Positions 24,157 through 36,179 of a DNA stretch of 64,000 nucleotides are shown here, one piece after another. The notes below the pieces were generated by a model. That model saw nothing but the letters and a program-made list of their open reading frames with translations. It did no database searches and was not told where the DNA came from. The position numbers were made by a program, and so were the translations under genes. The stretch's first letter is position 1, and every line of letters starts with the position of its first letter. This stretch comes from Asterias amurensis (lineage: Eukaryota; Echinodermata; Asteroidea; Forcipulatida; Asteriidae), in NCBI RefSeq assembly GCF_032118995.1, contig NC_092667.1:5200931-5264930 (forward strand), written 5' to 3'.

Positions 24157-27100
24157 TTAGTTGTCCTTTCTACCCATGAAAGTATCCATACTTGCACCCA
24201 ATCCAGTTGCCTTTACTATCATCAGACCAACCTTCTCCGGAATCAAGCTGTTTATAACAAAGAAATTAATCGACATTGTTACAAGTGAAATCACCAAAAC
24301 TATAGACGATGTGACCTATGTTTACATTAAAACCGCCCTCTGTTGACAAAACATTATCTACGTCATGTTTCACCGGGCAAAGAGTTGCGTGTCATAGTAA
24401 GATTGCGTACTTTTTCTAGCTGGCTGCCAAAACACAAAGGTTTTGCCCGGCGGTATGTGCGCGAGTCATATTATTGTTTTTCGTGTGACGTCAGAGGTCA
24501 CATCGTCTTTATACAAAACAACAACAACAACAACAACAACGTCTGTAGGATTTGAGGCATTACGTAGGAGTAAATGAATTGCTTAACGACAACGTTGTTC
24601 TCAAGAAAATGATACTACAGATTTCGATTTATAATTACAAAATGTAGGCCTATAAACATCAATATTCATGCTATATATAATATATGTTATTATTATAAGT
24701 TCCGAAAGTTACTCACAATTTGAGAAGCAGAGTTATGAAAGAATGTCGGGGCACTAAGAGCATCTTCTCGTTGATGAGGAAGGCATCCATGATCTTGGAG
24801 ACTACATACTCCGGAGTCAGAAAACTGTAACAACAACAAACTTGATGTATTTACTTTTTCATTTTTGCAGGGGTCGGGGAACTGAACTTGAACCAATTTC
24901 ATATAGCTCCTTTTAAAATATGTGTTAGAACAATAAAAATCAGCCTATACTTATAGATGTTAAACGGTTTTTTTTTTAGCCAGTAACGTTTTCTGATAAG
25001 CATAATTAATTTGGTTGTGCGTAGCTATAGTTTTTAAAAGCTCTATGAAATTGGGCCCATAGAATTTAAAAACAGATAATTAAATAATAATAGTAATAAT
25101 GTAAAGGTCAGGGTAATTTACATAATAACATTGCACAGCAAGTAATATTGCTAAGCAAAATAAGAGTGGTGCACCGATTACCAATGTTAGTTTTATGGCA
25201 TCTTGGCTGCCAACCAGTTTAAAATATGCAAAATTTGTCTGGACTTAGCAAGTTTCATGATCAGGCTTGATGACACTTGCGCCTGATGCTCGCCGGATCA
25301 GAGATTTGCCAAAGGCCCGATAGTGTATTTAAGACATTTAGCTGTAAGCTAAGTAGCTCCCTTGGACGAAGCCCGAGCTTACTGATAGGGCCAGGGGGAA
25401 ATGACGCGACATAATGGAGGACTAACTTACTCGAACTTTGCTCCCTTGAACATGCCGGTGCTGACTGGTCCTGGGCAAACCAGCAACATACCAATACCGT
25501 CATATCCTTCCAGTTGAAGCTCCAATCTCAGCGAAGAGTGTAGTCCTACGGCGCCGAACTTACTGGCACAATAATCCACCATGTAATTTACGGGGAACTG
25601 GCCGGCAAGGCTAGCTATGGTTATAATGTGGCCCTTATTTTTGGCTTTCATTGCGGGCAGAAACGACTTCAGCGTCTGTAGGAAGAAATAATATTATTCA
25701 TTTTCAATCAATACCGACTCGGCAGGAGATTCTGTCCCCTGGATATTCTGTCCCTTCATACGGTGAATAGTGTCCAAACTTCTTCTGATAGCGCCCTCTT
25801 TTGAATCATCCTCCTTCCAATTATTTCCGGGATGGGGGACACGGAATCTCCGGCGGACAGATTTACATGGAAAACACCGGCCCGAAATAGATTCGAAGTG
25901 CTTTCTTCATTTGTTTTTCGTTGTTTTAGAATAAGGTACAGGCAAGGAACCTATATGACCAATCATAAATTATGAGTCTTTTGGCTTACCAGGTGAATCC
26001 ATTGTGCGCATGCAGATAACTGATCTGTATTAAGACTGGATAGCGGATTGGCCTTTTTGTGTGCACAAGCCCTTGAATGCACATAGCGGGTATACAAAAT
26101 AGTGATCAGTGACATTTATTATGCAGATACTTAGAACTATGTTAAGTTAACCTGGAAAGCCTGCTGCCACCTATCGTTCCAAAAACTCCAACCGGGAAAC
26201 ACTTGTCCATACAACAATGTAACTCTATATATTTGTTTATACACTCACCCAGAAGTGTGACGTCACATTGACATCCATCGTCTTGCGTATCATGTCATCT
26301 GAACAATCCATGAGCCGCTTGCCGGTCACAACACCGGCGTTATTGACCAGAACGGTGACGTCACCAACCTCCCGTTTGACCAACTCGACTGTTTCGTACA
26401 CCTCTTCTGCATTGGTTACATCTACTTTGTAGGCGTGGACATTCCCATCAAATGCCTTAATCGTGCGCATGGTCTCCCGGTTGCCTTTGGGATGGTGGAA
26501 AGGTAAATACAAATTTTGAATTTTCATTTAACTTAAAGTAATAATATGTTTTGACGGTTTTCATTTCGTTTTGTACTTTTATAAGTTCTTGAAGCAAGTC
26601 AATTTATTTAACACAATCCACAGGGTTTTTTTTGTGCCAACGGTTGACGGACGCGTTTATGAAAACGAATGAGCTCAGGATGTGTGAGGGCAGCAGAATT
26701 ATTATTACAAAATGAATCCAGCCCTGAGTAAGGCCGTGTCCGAAACGACGACTTCGGCTACAGCTACGTCTAGATCAGCGCGTCTACCAGTGTTGAAGAA
26801 TAGGCAGACGCAGGCGATCTAGCCGTAGCTGTAGCCGAAGTCGCCGTTTCGGACACGGCCTTAGACACCCAGTTCAGAAAAACCCTTGTGATCTACACAT
26901 GGGGTTAGGGTGAGGGTGGGTGTTTAAACCAATGATTTTGATTAGGCACTTTGGGGTGTAAAAACAGTGGTGTCAGAACAATGGTCAGGAAAAGACAGCA
27001 ATGTTTCAATTTTCTTGTGACCTGAAATCGTGCGATGGAGATTTTGAAACGCTAGATGCCAGCAGACGAGGTAACGTCCATTGCTTACGCATTTCTCAGC

Positions 27101-27673
27101 TTGCGTTCCGAGAACAATGGATTTGCAAGTCTGCTGCCACACCTAGCGTCCTTAAAAGTCCCCAATTGGCTAACAAAATAGCCGGGCCACAAAGACAGTA
27201 ATCTAATAAAGTGACTCTGAATGTCATTGATGCCTTTTATAGTACAGCTGCATTGGTATTAAATAAATTCGCACCAAACCACATACAAGTAAACTTGTTC
27301 AATCGCCTCCAAAGAAATAATTTGAAGTTTTGGCTAACAGGCCTGTGTTAAGGGGAGGGAGGTTTAGCATAAAGTCCCATTGAGAACAAGTGTTAAGTAA
27401 TAGCGAACTCATATGGACGTAAAACAAAATGGCCGCCATCCTTAAAACCCTACCTGGCTCGTTGATATCCCATAACACCACCACGGCATTACGTTTAGCG
27501 AACTCGACCGCCATGAGGCGTCCCATGCCACTCCCAGCGCCGGTGATCAGCACGATCTCCCCGGTGATATCCTTGCGTTTCCTCCATCCCCACGGGATGC
27601 AGGCTCTCACAACAGCCTCCGTGCAGTACCAGAAGACGAGGAACAAAGCAGTGATGGCAGAGATAATACCCAT
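24157..27673 (-). CDS. Short-chain dehydrogenase/reductase, SDR16C/RDH10-like, paralogue 1
   Basis: Five coding exons on the minus strand: 27673-27454, 26484-26249, 25675-25431, 24824-24717 and 24247-24157 (stop TAA), all with GT donors and AG acceptors and joining in frame to 299 residues, near the usual 300-340 of the family. Residues 3-27 form a hydrophobic N-terminal anchor followed by basic [13 protein letters not shown] (44-51) binds the nicotinamide cofactor, followed by NNAG (121-124) and the catalytic Ser174, Tyr187 and Lys191 (YCASK). CPGPVSTGM and the tail ending in [10 protein letters not shown] are typical of the SDR16C group, membrane-bound oxidoreductases acting on retinoids or steroids. 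The start ATG is preceded by an in-frame TAG five codons upstream. Substrate is not shown by sequence. The stop lies only about 2 kb from the satellite edge. Confidence 0.9.
25722..25860. repeat. Dispersed repeat with GATTCTGTCC ends, copy 1
   Basis: Lies in intron 2 of the first dehydrogenase gene. Contains ggcaggagattctgtcc, agcgccctcttttgaatc and a dyad-like second half (ggaatctccggcggacag). A related copy lies reversed at about 35,480-35,610. Confidence 0.6.
26155..26195. repeat. CTGCTGCCACCTAGCG-type MITE end in intron 2 of paralogue 1
   Basis: cctgctgccacctatcgttc, about 55 bases beyond the exon 2 donor. The second dehydrogenase gene has the same segment at the same place (32,741-32,776), so this insertion probably predates the duplication. 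Confidence 0.6.
26729..26863. mobile_element. Foldback MITE with TAAGGCCGTGTCCGAAACG ends
   Basis: Arms of about 55 bp are inverted and almost identical (taaggccgtgtccgaaacg... and ...cgtttcggacacggcctta), continuing inward through the ttcggctacagctacg block and a gatcta core. It sits in intron 1 of the first dehydrogenase gene. Flanking duplication is unclear, perhaps TA or TAA. Confidence 0.8.
27035..27168. mobile_element. CTGCTGCCACCTAGCG-family MITE in intron 1 of paralogue 1
   Basis: Left arm attttgaaacgctagatgcc and right arm ctgctgccacacctagcgtc are inverted copies. The inner parts agree as an inverted pair around gtccattg/acaatgga. Small non-autonomous element. Confidence 0.65.
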
Positions 27674-27699
27674 TGTTGTACTTGAACTCTAGATAGTGG

Positions 27700-28819
27700 T
27701 CTCTACCAATGGCAAACAAAATACAGGATTGTACAAAAAGACGCAACATTTGCAGTGATTCGAAACAATGCAAAGGCCACACTCGAGGAGTCTTCAAAAT
27801 ACTATTGTCTACACCTTTAAACAGCATACTTCTCCTACAGACGAGCAGAGTGTACTGTTCGAAACGTCCAAACCAAACTGGCTCCTTGCAGAGCCAACAC
27901 TCCCTCTATGCTCTACACCATGCAAAGCTTCAAGCATCATTTAGCATACCTCTAACTGCTATGATTTCAAAACAATTGGTTTTGATGTGGTTCTTCTTTG
28001 CGATCATCAATCCTTGTATACTAATTTGTATCCTCATCAACACTAGATTCTTCATACTTTAAATTCACGTACTAAATTTGTAAAATGATAAAATCAGAAC
28101 ATTCCGGTCCAAAACAAAACATTACTTACCTAAATAAAACGAAACCTGCAACCTTTCAAAACGGAAATTCATCGGTCTGGACGCTCTAGATGGGTAGTTA
28201 CAAATGTACGACAGCTTTTTAACGGCCCGTAATGTACTAAAGCTTGACTTACCGTGTCGGGCTATACTAATATTCATTGACAATCTGCAATACCCACCAC
28301 GCAAGAGTTTCAACGAGACATACAGTGTTGTACTTGAACTATGCACCCTTGTGGTTTCCACACCGTAACTGAATAATGTTTTTTGCACGGACACTCTACC
28401 AACTAATGACCTTTGCTTCATTTCTCACAATAGACTCTGAAATGAATAAAAATGGCGCACCTGTTTACAGTTTTGTGAATAATGTTATTTGTTTGACCCT
28501 AAGATCAATGTGTATTAATAAGCCCCTGTATTATACACTTTAGTTATCTGACTGTTCTACACAAACACAACAGAGTCAAGGCCACGTCTTCTTTAACCTC
28601 CACGGGACCTTTGTCAGACACTTTTGCTTGATTTACTAGTTTCCTTTAAGCATAGTCAACAACCTTGGAATAGACAACAGCTATGATTAAACATACATAA
28701 TAAACTTTTCAAGCTAAACCTTCCGAGCTTAACCAAGAGCGGGTGTTTATTTTCACCATTTATTATTATAGTAAGCTCCAACAAAACCAATTAGTACAAT
28801 AAACACTTCACTCGGCCTC
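27700..28819. other. Intergenic stretch between the two dehydrogenase genes
   Basis: Upstream of paralogue 1 and downstream of paralogue 2. No exon, RNA gene or clear repeat is recognised. A short match to the first-exon upstream region (ttgtacttgaact) recurs at 28,331. The 5' untranslated region and promoter of paralogue 1 should lie here, but no TATA box stands out. Confidence 0.4.
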
Positions 28820-29209
28820 TTAAAGGCAGTGGACACTATAAGTAATTACTCAAAATAGTTATTGGCATAAAACCTTATTTAGTAACGAGTAATGAAGAGA
28901 GGTTGATAGTATAAAACATTGTGAGAAACGGCTCCCTCCGAAGTGCCATAGTTTTCGAGAAAGAAGTAATTTTCCACGAATTTGATTTCGAGACCTCATA
29001 TTATTTAGAACTTGAGGTCTCGAAATCAACCATCCAAACGCACACAACTTCGTGTGACAAGGGTTATTTTTCTTTCATTTGTATCTCGCAACTTCTATGA
29101 CCGATTGAGCTCAAATTTTCACAGGTTTGTTATTTTATGCATACGTTGAGATACACCAACCGTGAAGGCTAGTCTTTGACAATTACCAATCGTGTCCACT
29201 GAACTTTAA
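28820..29209. mobile_element. TTAA-flanked MITE, family 2, copy 1
   Basis: Begins TTAA-AGGCAGTGGACAC and ends GTGTCCACTGAACT-TTAA. A central dyad (gatttcgagacctca / gaggtctcgaaatc) lies near 29,000. Related copies: 47,083-47,474 (reversed), 47,974-48,354 (same direction) and a fragment at 42,503-42,587. Confidence 0.85.
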
Positions 29210-29377
29210 ATCAAATCATGCTGGTAGGAGTATAGCTATTGGTTTTTGTTACCAATGATATTACATAGCCCTTATGTATCTTCCACTGTGCTGTACGCAG
29301 ATATAGTACAACACGAAAGTGAGAGCCCGCTGTCCCAGCTGTCCATTTCTCAAAAACTACTCAACACCAGTAATATC

Positions 29378-29763
29378 TTAAAGGAACACGTTGCCTTGGA
29401 TCGGTCGAGTTGGTCTTTGAAAAGCGTTTGTAACCGTTTTTTATAAAATGCATATGGGTAGAAAGATGTTGTAAAAGTAGAATACAATGATCCACACATG
29501 CCTCGAAATTGCGTGGTTTTCCTTTTACCTCGTCGACTAACACGTCGGCCATTTATGGGGGTCAAAATATTGACTCCCATAAATGGCCGACCATGTTAGT
29601 TCGCACAGTAGAAGGAAAACCACGCAATTTCGAGGCAAACTTGTGTGGATCATTGTATTCTACTTTTAAGACATCTTTCCAACCATATGCATTTTATAAA
29701 AAACGGTTACAAACGCTTTTGTTTTGACCAACTCGTCCGATCCAAGGCAACGTGTTCCTTTAA
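29378..29763. mobile_element. TTAA-flanked foldback MITE, family 1, copy 2
   Basis: Same ends and central palindrome as the 23,053 copy. TTAA on both sides (29378-29381, 29760-29763). The 29,340-29,377 stretch just left of it (tttctcaaaaactac...) is a remnant of family 3. Confidence 0.88.
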
Positions 29764-29929
29764 GGGAAGCTTTGAATAAAAAAAAATACCACAGACTTGT
29801 AACCAAGCCTAGATCAACTCTGATCTAGAAATCATTCAGTTAAACAACAGGTAAATCGCTGCAAATAAGGAAATAAACATGAACTGTAGATCGAATCCTC
29901 CAGGGGTTTCGTATAAGTTCCTCTGTATT

Positions 29930-32900
29930 TTAGTTGTCCTTCTGTCTGCCGGTGAAATGTTCCATATTTGTATACATTCCAGGGGTACGCTGTATCATCA
30001 GACCAACCTTCTCAGGTATCAAGCTGGAAATTTGAATTCACAAGGGTCAAGGTTCATTTGATTTTCCAAAATATCAACAACTAAAATACATTATCACTCA
30101 AGAGCGATCAGTTTAAAGAATACACTACAGTAAATATATATCAAGATGAAAATAAATATGATATACGTCAGAGGGATCCGTTTTAGAAGCAGAGCTTATA
30201 GGCAATGGTCCCTAAAGACATGCATTTGCATTGAGACACATACTAATCGACCCTTTCCATGAAATATGCTAATCACATTCACGCATGCGTACAGAACCTG
30301 TTGGTTGGCAAACGCCATAGTGTTGTGCACTAAGCAGACGCGCAATTGCGTCTGCGTCACGCACCCATAAGCCGTGAACAAAACAGCGCGATGTTCCCTC
30401 ATTTTGCCAACCAAAACGTTAGTGCGCACGCGCTATGTGCAATTTACATATTTCATGGGAAGGGTCTATTACACTTTGGTGAACCAAACGGTCCGTGGGC
30501 GAGGCGGGAGATAAAACAAAATTGTAAAAAAATATATCTCAATGCACATATAACAACCAAATAATTGAGCGCCTTCAAAATAGTATATAGCAAAGATCAT
30601 GATCATGTAAAAGTCAAGGAAAGCTATTTGAATCGTCAAACTGATGCATTTTTTTGATTGCCTCAATCGAAGGCGATAATCTATGTATACGTGTACAGAT
30701 TCCTGACAAAACATGAATCATTGGTCGTTGTTGTTTACAATGTATAAAATAACACGACCACTGAATAATTTGAGCGGATGTGCACAGCTTGGGCGTATAG
30801 TATAAAATCACATACTTTGAAACTATCCAATACAAAATAAAACACACCCAATGCAATACCTGCTTAAATTGAACAATATCATTACTTCCGAAAGTTACTC
30901 ACAATTTCATAAGCAGTTTTCTGAAAGACTTTCCGGCTGGCAAGAAGAGCATTTTCTCGTTGATGAGGAAGGCATCCATGATCTTGGAGACTACATACTC
31001 CGGAGTCATGAAACTGCAACAACAGCAAAATAGACGAGCCAAATAAATGTTCTGAAAAATGTGTCTAGTAAACACAGTTCATCAGCCTTTGTGTGTCCAG
31101 AACTTTCATTTAAAACTGGCTTTTTGAACAAAAAACAACAACAAGCGATATTTGCTAAAAAATCATTTGATAATTAAGTACTTTGTTTAATCAATATAGA
31201 TACGATATTGAGCGCGCATAAACATTATTTTATTTGTGTCATACAAAATTGATGTGATGCAATCCCATTTTCGCCACCAGTGCCGGCACGCTCTTTTCTG
31301 ACTCCAGGTGTCACATTCTTTATGACTTGCCTTTATGCCCTAAATTTCGTCGCTCTTGGTCAGACACGGCTTTGGCTGTTTATCAGCTTCTACTGGGTGG
31401 CAGTAGACTAACAAGTTCAACAAAATCCATTGTTCTCGGCAGTGTGCGCATGCTCACACTACGTACACAACGGAAATGTACTTAGTAAGTCTGCTGCCAC
31501 CTAGCGTTCCAAAGTCTCCTATTGTGTCTCACTTACATGCACTTGGCTCCCTCGAGCATACCGGTGCTGACTGGTCCCGGGCAAACCACCGTCATATCAA
31601 TACCGTCATATCCTTCTAATAGAAGCTCCAATCTCAACGATGAATGTAGTCCTACGGCTCCAAACTTACTGGTGGAATAGTCTACCATGTAGTTGGCGGG
31701 GAAGTGGCCGGCCATGCTAGCTATGGTCAGAATGTGACCCTTATTTTGGACTTTCATTGCTGGCAGAAACGACTTTAACGTCTGTTAGATCAAGAATAAA
31801 TATCATTTAACGAGTGTCCGAATATGTACATTTCGGTTTTCGATCCACAAATAAAAAAAGACTGAGCATGTTTAATGTCCCAATTGAAAAAAAGAAACAC
31901 TTTTGCTGAAGACTACGTGTACGTGAACTTATAACAAATCAACTCGTTATAAAGCCGACATGGAAACAATAATTTCCTTTTTGAACCAGTGCCTGACATG
32001 CCAGAAATCAAGCCGGCTTTTGTAGGTCTAGCTGATTTTGCATCTGGTATCAGGTCAACCGAACAATGTGTTTGTTTGTGTTATCACTAATAAATGCATT
32101 TTACAAGTTATGTTTTTTGTGCTTTTTGTTCTTTCAGAACGAATTGGACAAACAGGAAAAATATATCAGGTTGTGGAAGGAGGCAACAACCCAGAGGCTC
32201 TCTGAACCCAATTGGATTGTACTTCTCCATACAATACCTCCACTAATGGGAGTTTTTTGGGGCGCTAGATAGCAGCAGACTTACCTTATCAGGTAAATAA
32301 ATATTGTTCTCGACATATATGCGCATGTTCAGAACTACGTTAAATGATAGACCATTTCGCAAATTAATACCCATTGCTCAAGCGCTACATGTAGAATGAG
32401 ATGCTGGTCTAAATTGAGATCAAACTTGATCGCTAGCTAGACCATCATGCACCTCATTCCATGCCTAACGTGCACGTACCGAGTTCGATAAGTTCGACCC
32501 CGGTCTCCCCCGATGCGTTCGAGTAGCTTTGACGTCATTCCAGGGGCTCACACAGGTCAGCCCCCCCCCCCCACTCCCATTGCCCTGCTTGTGGAGTGGG
32601 TCACTTGGGGGCTGGCCCCAGGTAAACGACGTCACTACGAGAGCGGTGAGTGATCGTTCGTTCTTGTCAGAGGCTCACCGAGTGAGCACCACGGGGAAGA
32701 CCCAGGGAAGCTAATCGAACGCACCCATTATGTAAGATATGTCTGCTGCCACCTAGCGTTCCAAAGTATCCCATTATATTAAAGGTCCACTTGTTTCTAT
32801 ACTCACCCAGAAGTGTGACATCACATTGACATCCATCGTCCTACGTATCATGTCATCTGAACAATCCATGAAGCGCTTGCCGTTTAGCACACCGGCGTTG

Positions 32901-33656
32901 TTGACCAGAACGGTGACGTCACCAACCTCCCGGCTGACACTCTCGGCGGTTTCGTACACCTCTTCTGCATTGGTTACATCTACTTTGTAGGCGTGGACAT
33001 TCCCATCAAATGCCTTAATCATGCGCATGGTTTCCCCATTGCCTTTGGGATGGAAAGGTATATATTGATTTTGTTTTTAAACCTTATTTCAAATCTCTTT
33101 AAAAAATGTGCATCATGTCAGAGTTCACAACCCTTGACAAATCTCCTGCTGGCATCTAATGAATCCTGTTTTGGTGTGGCAGACCTATGCATACCATCAC
33201 GCTAGGTACCTGGGTTAAGTCACGTCTGTTTCTGGTTCCATTTGGTATTCCATTAAACATTTCTTATCTCACTGATGTCATTTAAACCAACAACATAAAA
33301 TCCCGCATGTAACAGAAGTATAGCATGTTCAACTTCCGGCATGATTTAGGATGTTGTTGGTATTATAGCTAGTGTACATTTTAAAGTTTTCAAAACATTT
33401 GCAAAACAAAATGGCCGCCATCCTTATAACCCATACCTTGCTCGTTGATATCCCATAACACCACCACGGCATTACGTTTAGCGAACTCGACCGCCATGAG
33501 GCGTCCCATGCCACTCCCAGCGCCGGTGATCAGCACGATCTCCCCGGTGATATCCTTGCGTTTCCTCCATCCCCACGGGATACAGGCTCTCACAACAGCC
33601 TCCGTGCAGTACCAGAAGACGAAGAACAATGCAGTGATGGCGGAAATAATGCCCAT
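29930..33656 (-). CDS. Short-chain dehydrogenase/reductase, SDR16C/RDH10-like, paralogue 2
   Basis: Tandem paralogue with the same five-exon plan: 33656-33437, 33042-32807, 31781-31537, 31013-30903 and 30023-29930 (stop TAA). The first three exon lengths equal those of paralogue 1 (220, 236, 245); the product is 301 residues. The same hydrophobic anchor, [12 protein letters not shown] (121-124), Ser174, Tyr187 and Lys191 (YSTSK) are present, so the enzyme should be active. Similarity to paralogue 1 falls from exon 1 (2 differences in about 73 residues) to exon 5, where the tail ([14 protein letters not shown]) is clearly different. Exon 4 has one extra codon. An in-frame ATG 14 codons upstream (33698) could extend the N terminus; I prefer 33656 because it matches paralogue 1. 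Likely membrane-bound retinoid or steroid oxidoreductase; substrate unproven. Confidence 0.9.
30249..30466. mobile_element. Foldback MITE with GACCCTTTCCATGAAATATG ends
   Basis: Left end gaccctttccatgaaatatg and right end catatttcatgggaagggtc are inverted copies. The inner arms also pair around ttggttggcaaa / ttttgccaacc. It lies in the last intron of paralogue 2. Confidence 0.75.
31387..31520. mobile_element. CTGCTGCCACCTAGCG-family MITE in intron 3 of paralogue 2
   Basis: Left end ctactgggtggcagtagact and right end agtctgctgccacctagcg are inverted. The right end lies about 11 bases from the donor site of exon 3 (31,531-31,536), so little sequence separates the element from the splice signal. 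Confidence 0.65.
32242..32776. mobile_element. CTGCTGCCACCTAGCG-family MITE, long copy in intron 2 of paralogue 2
   Basis: Ends: cactaatgggag...gcgctagatagcagcagac on the left, gtctgctgccacctagcg...tcccattatatt on the right, inverted. The inside holds a dyad around gctggtctaaattgagatca / gatcgctagctagaccatca and a poly-C run near 32,560. The right end is about 30 bases from the exon 2 donor. Confidence 0.7.
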
Positions 33657-33699
33657 TGTTGTACTTGGTTGTCCAACAAAATTATAGATACCAGCCAAA

Positions 33700-35025
33700 A
33701 AAAATGTTGAATAAAATCAAAGGACAAAAATATTGTAAAGACAAAACGGACAACTTGCAAGAATCGAAATGTGACTAAGACCAGTCACGATGGTTAAAAT
33801 ATGGCAGAGGGGTCTTCGACTACAGTGACACACCTCAGCCTGAAATATTTCTGTAGAGGCTAATGACTTATTCTGTAACAATGTAATCTGTTTGATTATT
33901 ATTGAGGTTTTTATCTGTAATATTAATGACATTGTTTGCACGAATCAAGGACATCATTATTCACACAAATTCGGGCAACTGAGTATACTGGAGTTTCTTT
34001 TCAGAAACTCCAATAACAAAATCATTAGGCCCCTTTGAACAGAAGAAAACAAAAATTGAAAAATGTTTAAACTAACAGGCGGCATTTAGTTTATAGGACT
34101 TCAATTTCAAAATTATACAGCTAAAAACATCCCAAACTAAAACTCACTTTTTGAGTTCAATCGCCAATGTTCATATGAACGTACTGATTATTAGTTTCAA
34201 AGGTTACAATGATAAAACTTTTGACGACCTTTGCAACATGCTCTTGATTGGGGCTTTCAAGTGGGTTAAAAAAACATTGCGTATTTTCATGCCCGCATTT
34301 ATGGATTTCATTGGATAAACGTGTAATGACGTAAACCATGTGTTTTGATTGGTCCAGGTGTTTTTTTGGCAGCTGTACTTTCGGTCATTTGCACCAATAC
34401 TTGTTTTAATTAGTGTACACGTACGATTTGAAAGCGTAATCCCATTTACATTTGAAAAGAATGTAGGTGAAAGGTGATTATGGACGGGGAATGACGTAGC
34501 ACAAGGCAGATCTCTCTTGCGTAAATTACGAGCCCCGCCGTCAGATGTTCAGGGTAGACACCAGTACCCCACGTGTTCCCCTGTGCTATCCGTAAATAAG
34601 TGCACAAGTCCGTATTTGCTTTACTGAGGTTAGACTCCACGTGGTTTTCATATTTAGTTGCAAAATGACTCTGAAATTGATTACTGTTAATTTTGATAAG
34701 TTGAAAGTTAGACATTAGACTCTAATAATATAGTCATCCCCCAAAAATAGGTCGAAAGGTGGGTCTCTTTCTATCGTTAGGTTTCTGGTGTCAGATGTTC
34801 ACATTCTACTACCCGCCTAGACTGGGCCCCTGTCTTTATCCGCAAGGATAAATTACTTCAGACGTTCACATGCTACTATATCACCCGCTGAACCCGGCCT
34901 AGTTAAGTCGCCGGTAGAGGGCGCTAATTATCGACAGACTCGGAGGGTTGCGTGAACCCTAGGCACACACTGACGTATAAATAATATAGGGAGAAAACAG
35001 AGCGGCGGCCTTACGACAATTTAGT
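33700..35025. other. Intergenic, upstream of the dehydrogenase pair
   Basis: No gene recognised. Two similar segments starting gtcagatgttca (about 34,538 and 34,790) may be old repeat copies. The promoter of paralogue 2 is expected near 33,700. Confidence 0.35.
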
Positions 35026-35424
35026 TTAAAGGAACACGTTGCCTTGGATCGGTCGAGTTGGTCTCTGAAAAGCATTTGTAACCGTTTTTTTAATAAAATG
35101 CATATGGGTAGAAAGATGTTTTAAAAGTAGAATACAATGATCCACACAAACATGCCTCGAAATTGTACGGTTTTCCTTTTACCTCGTAGACTAACACGGT
35201 CGGCCATATTTTATGGGAGTCAAATTTTTGACTCCCATAAATGGCCGACCGTGTTAGTTCGCACAGTAGAAGGAAAACCACGCAATTTCGAGGCACACTT
35301 TGTGTGGATCATTGTATTCTACTTTTAAAACATCTTTCCAACCATATGCATTTTATAAAAAAAGTTATTTGAAACGCTTTTTATACTGCCAACTCGTCCG
35401 ATCCAAGGCAACGTGTTCCTTTAA
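35026..35424. mobile_element. TTAA-flanked foldback MITE, family 1, copy 3
   Basis: TTAA-AGGAACACGTTGCC at the left, GGCAACGTGTTCCT-TTAA at the right, and the same central inverted block (gggagtcaaatttttgactc). Confidence 0.88.
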
Positions 35425-35479
35425 TGGCCAAATGTTCAGCAATATTCTGTAAAACGGCCTAATCACAGACAGGTAAAAT

Positions 35480-35610
35480 TGCAGTGTTCCATAGAAATCT
35501 GTCCCCGATTTTGATTCAAAAGAGGGCGCCATCAGAATAGTTCGTACCACTATGGTGGGGGGGGGGGGGCTCCAACATCTCCAGAAGGACAGAATCTCCT
35601 GCCATATCTG
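35480..35610. repeat. Dispersed repeat with GATTCTGTCC ends, copy 2 (reversed)
   Basis: Reverse complement reads ggcaggagattctgtcc...ggcgccctcttttgaatc...cggggacag, matching 25,722-25,860. It contains a run of about 13 G (35,558 on), a likely assembly weak point. Confidence 0.6.
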
Positions 35611-36179
35611 GGCCCACTGTATGTTACGTTGTCATAGTAACCATCCTATTGGGTCTATCAAAGCCAATAAATTAGCCCACAAAATACGACCAGTAAAAAT
35701 GAAACATAATTACAGTAATTGCCAACTTTAATGTCTAATTACAGATTCGGGGTACGGGAACAGAATAATGATGTTGTCGCATACTGCAGCATATACAACA
35801 TACCACATGTATTGAAGGCAGGTCGCTTTCCGTTATGATTAATCACATTTCTTTGTTTGATACTAATTTGTCAAGCCGTATGTAGTAAGCTCTATAGTGG
35901 TCTATCTTTATCGAGATGAAACCAAATTAAAGGGGCAGTGTTTTTGTTGGACTGAATTGTTGATGGCTGTAGTAGAATAGGAATATCAATCAATGCTTCG
36001 TAATTTGACAGGGCAAGGGCACCAATGCATTTTCTCCTGGGTAAAGGGCATCCTATCCTGAAATGTTTAATTTCTACTGGAGCATTTCAAGGCGGCATGA
36101 AGGCAAGCACATTTTGTTTTCTTTTTTTCTACGTGACGTATCATGAAACCTTGAACACATTTTTTTTTTACCAGGGAGT

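Noticed and set aside
23053..35424. The three family 1 MITEs as part of the ~6-kb gene duplication
   Set aside because: Spacing is roughly similar to the gene spacing, but their distances to the genes differ (1.1 kb and 0.55 kb from the stops) and the neighbouring family 3 piece lies on opposite sides, so independent insertion is more likely.
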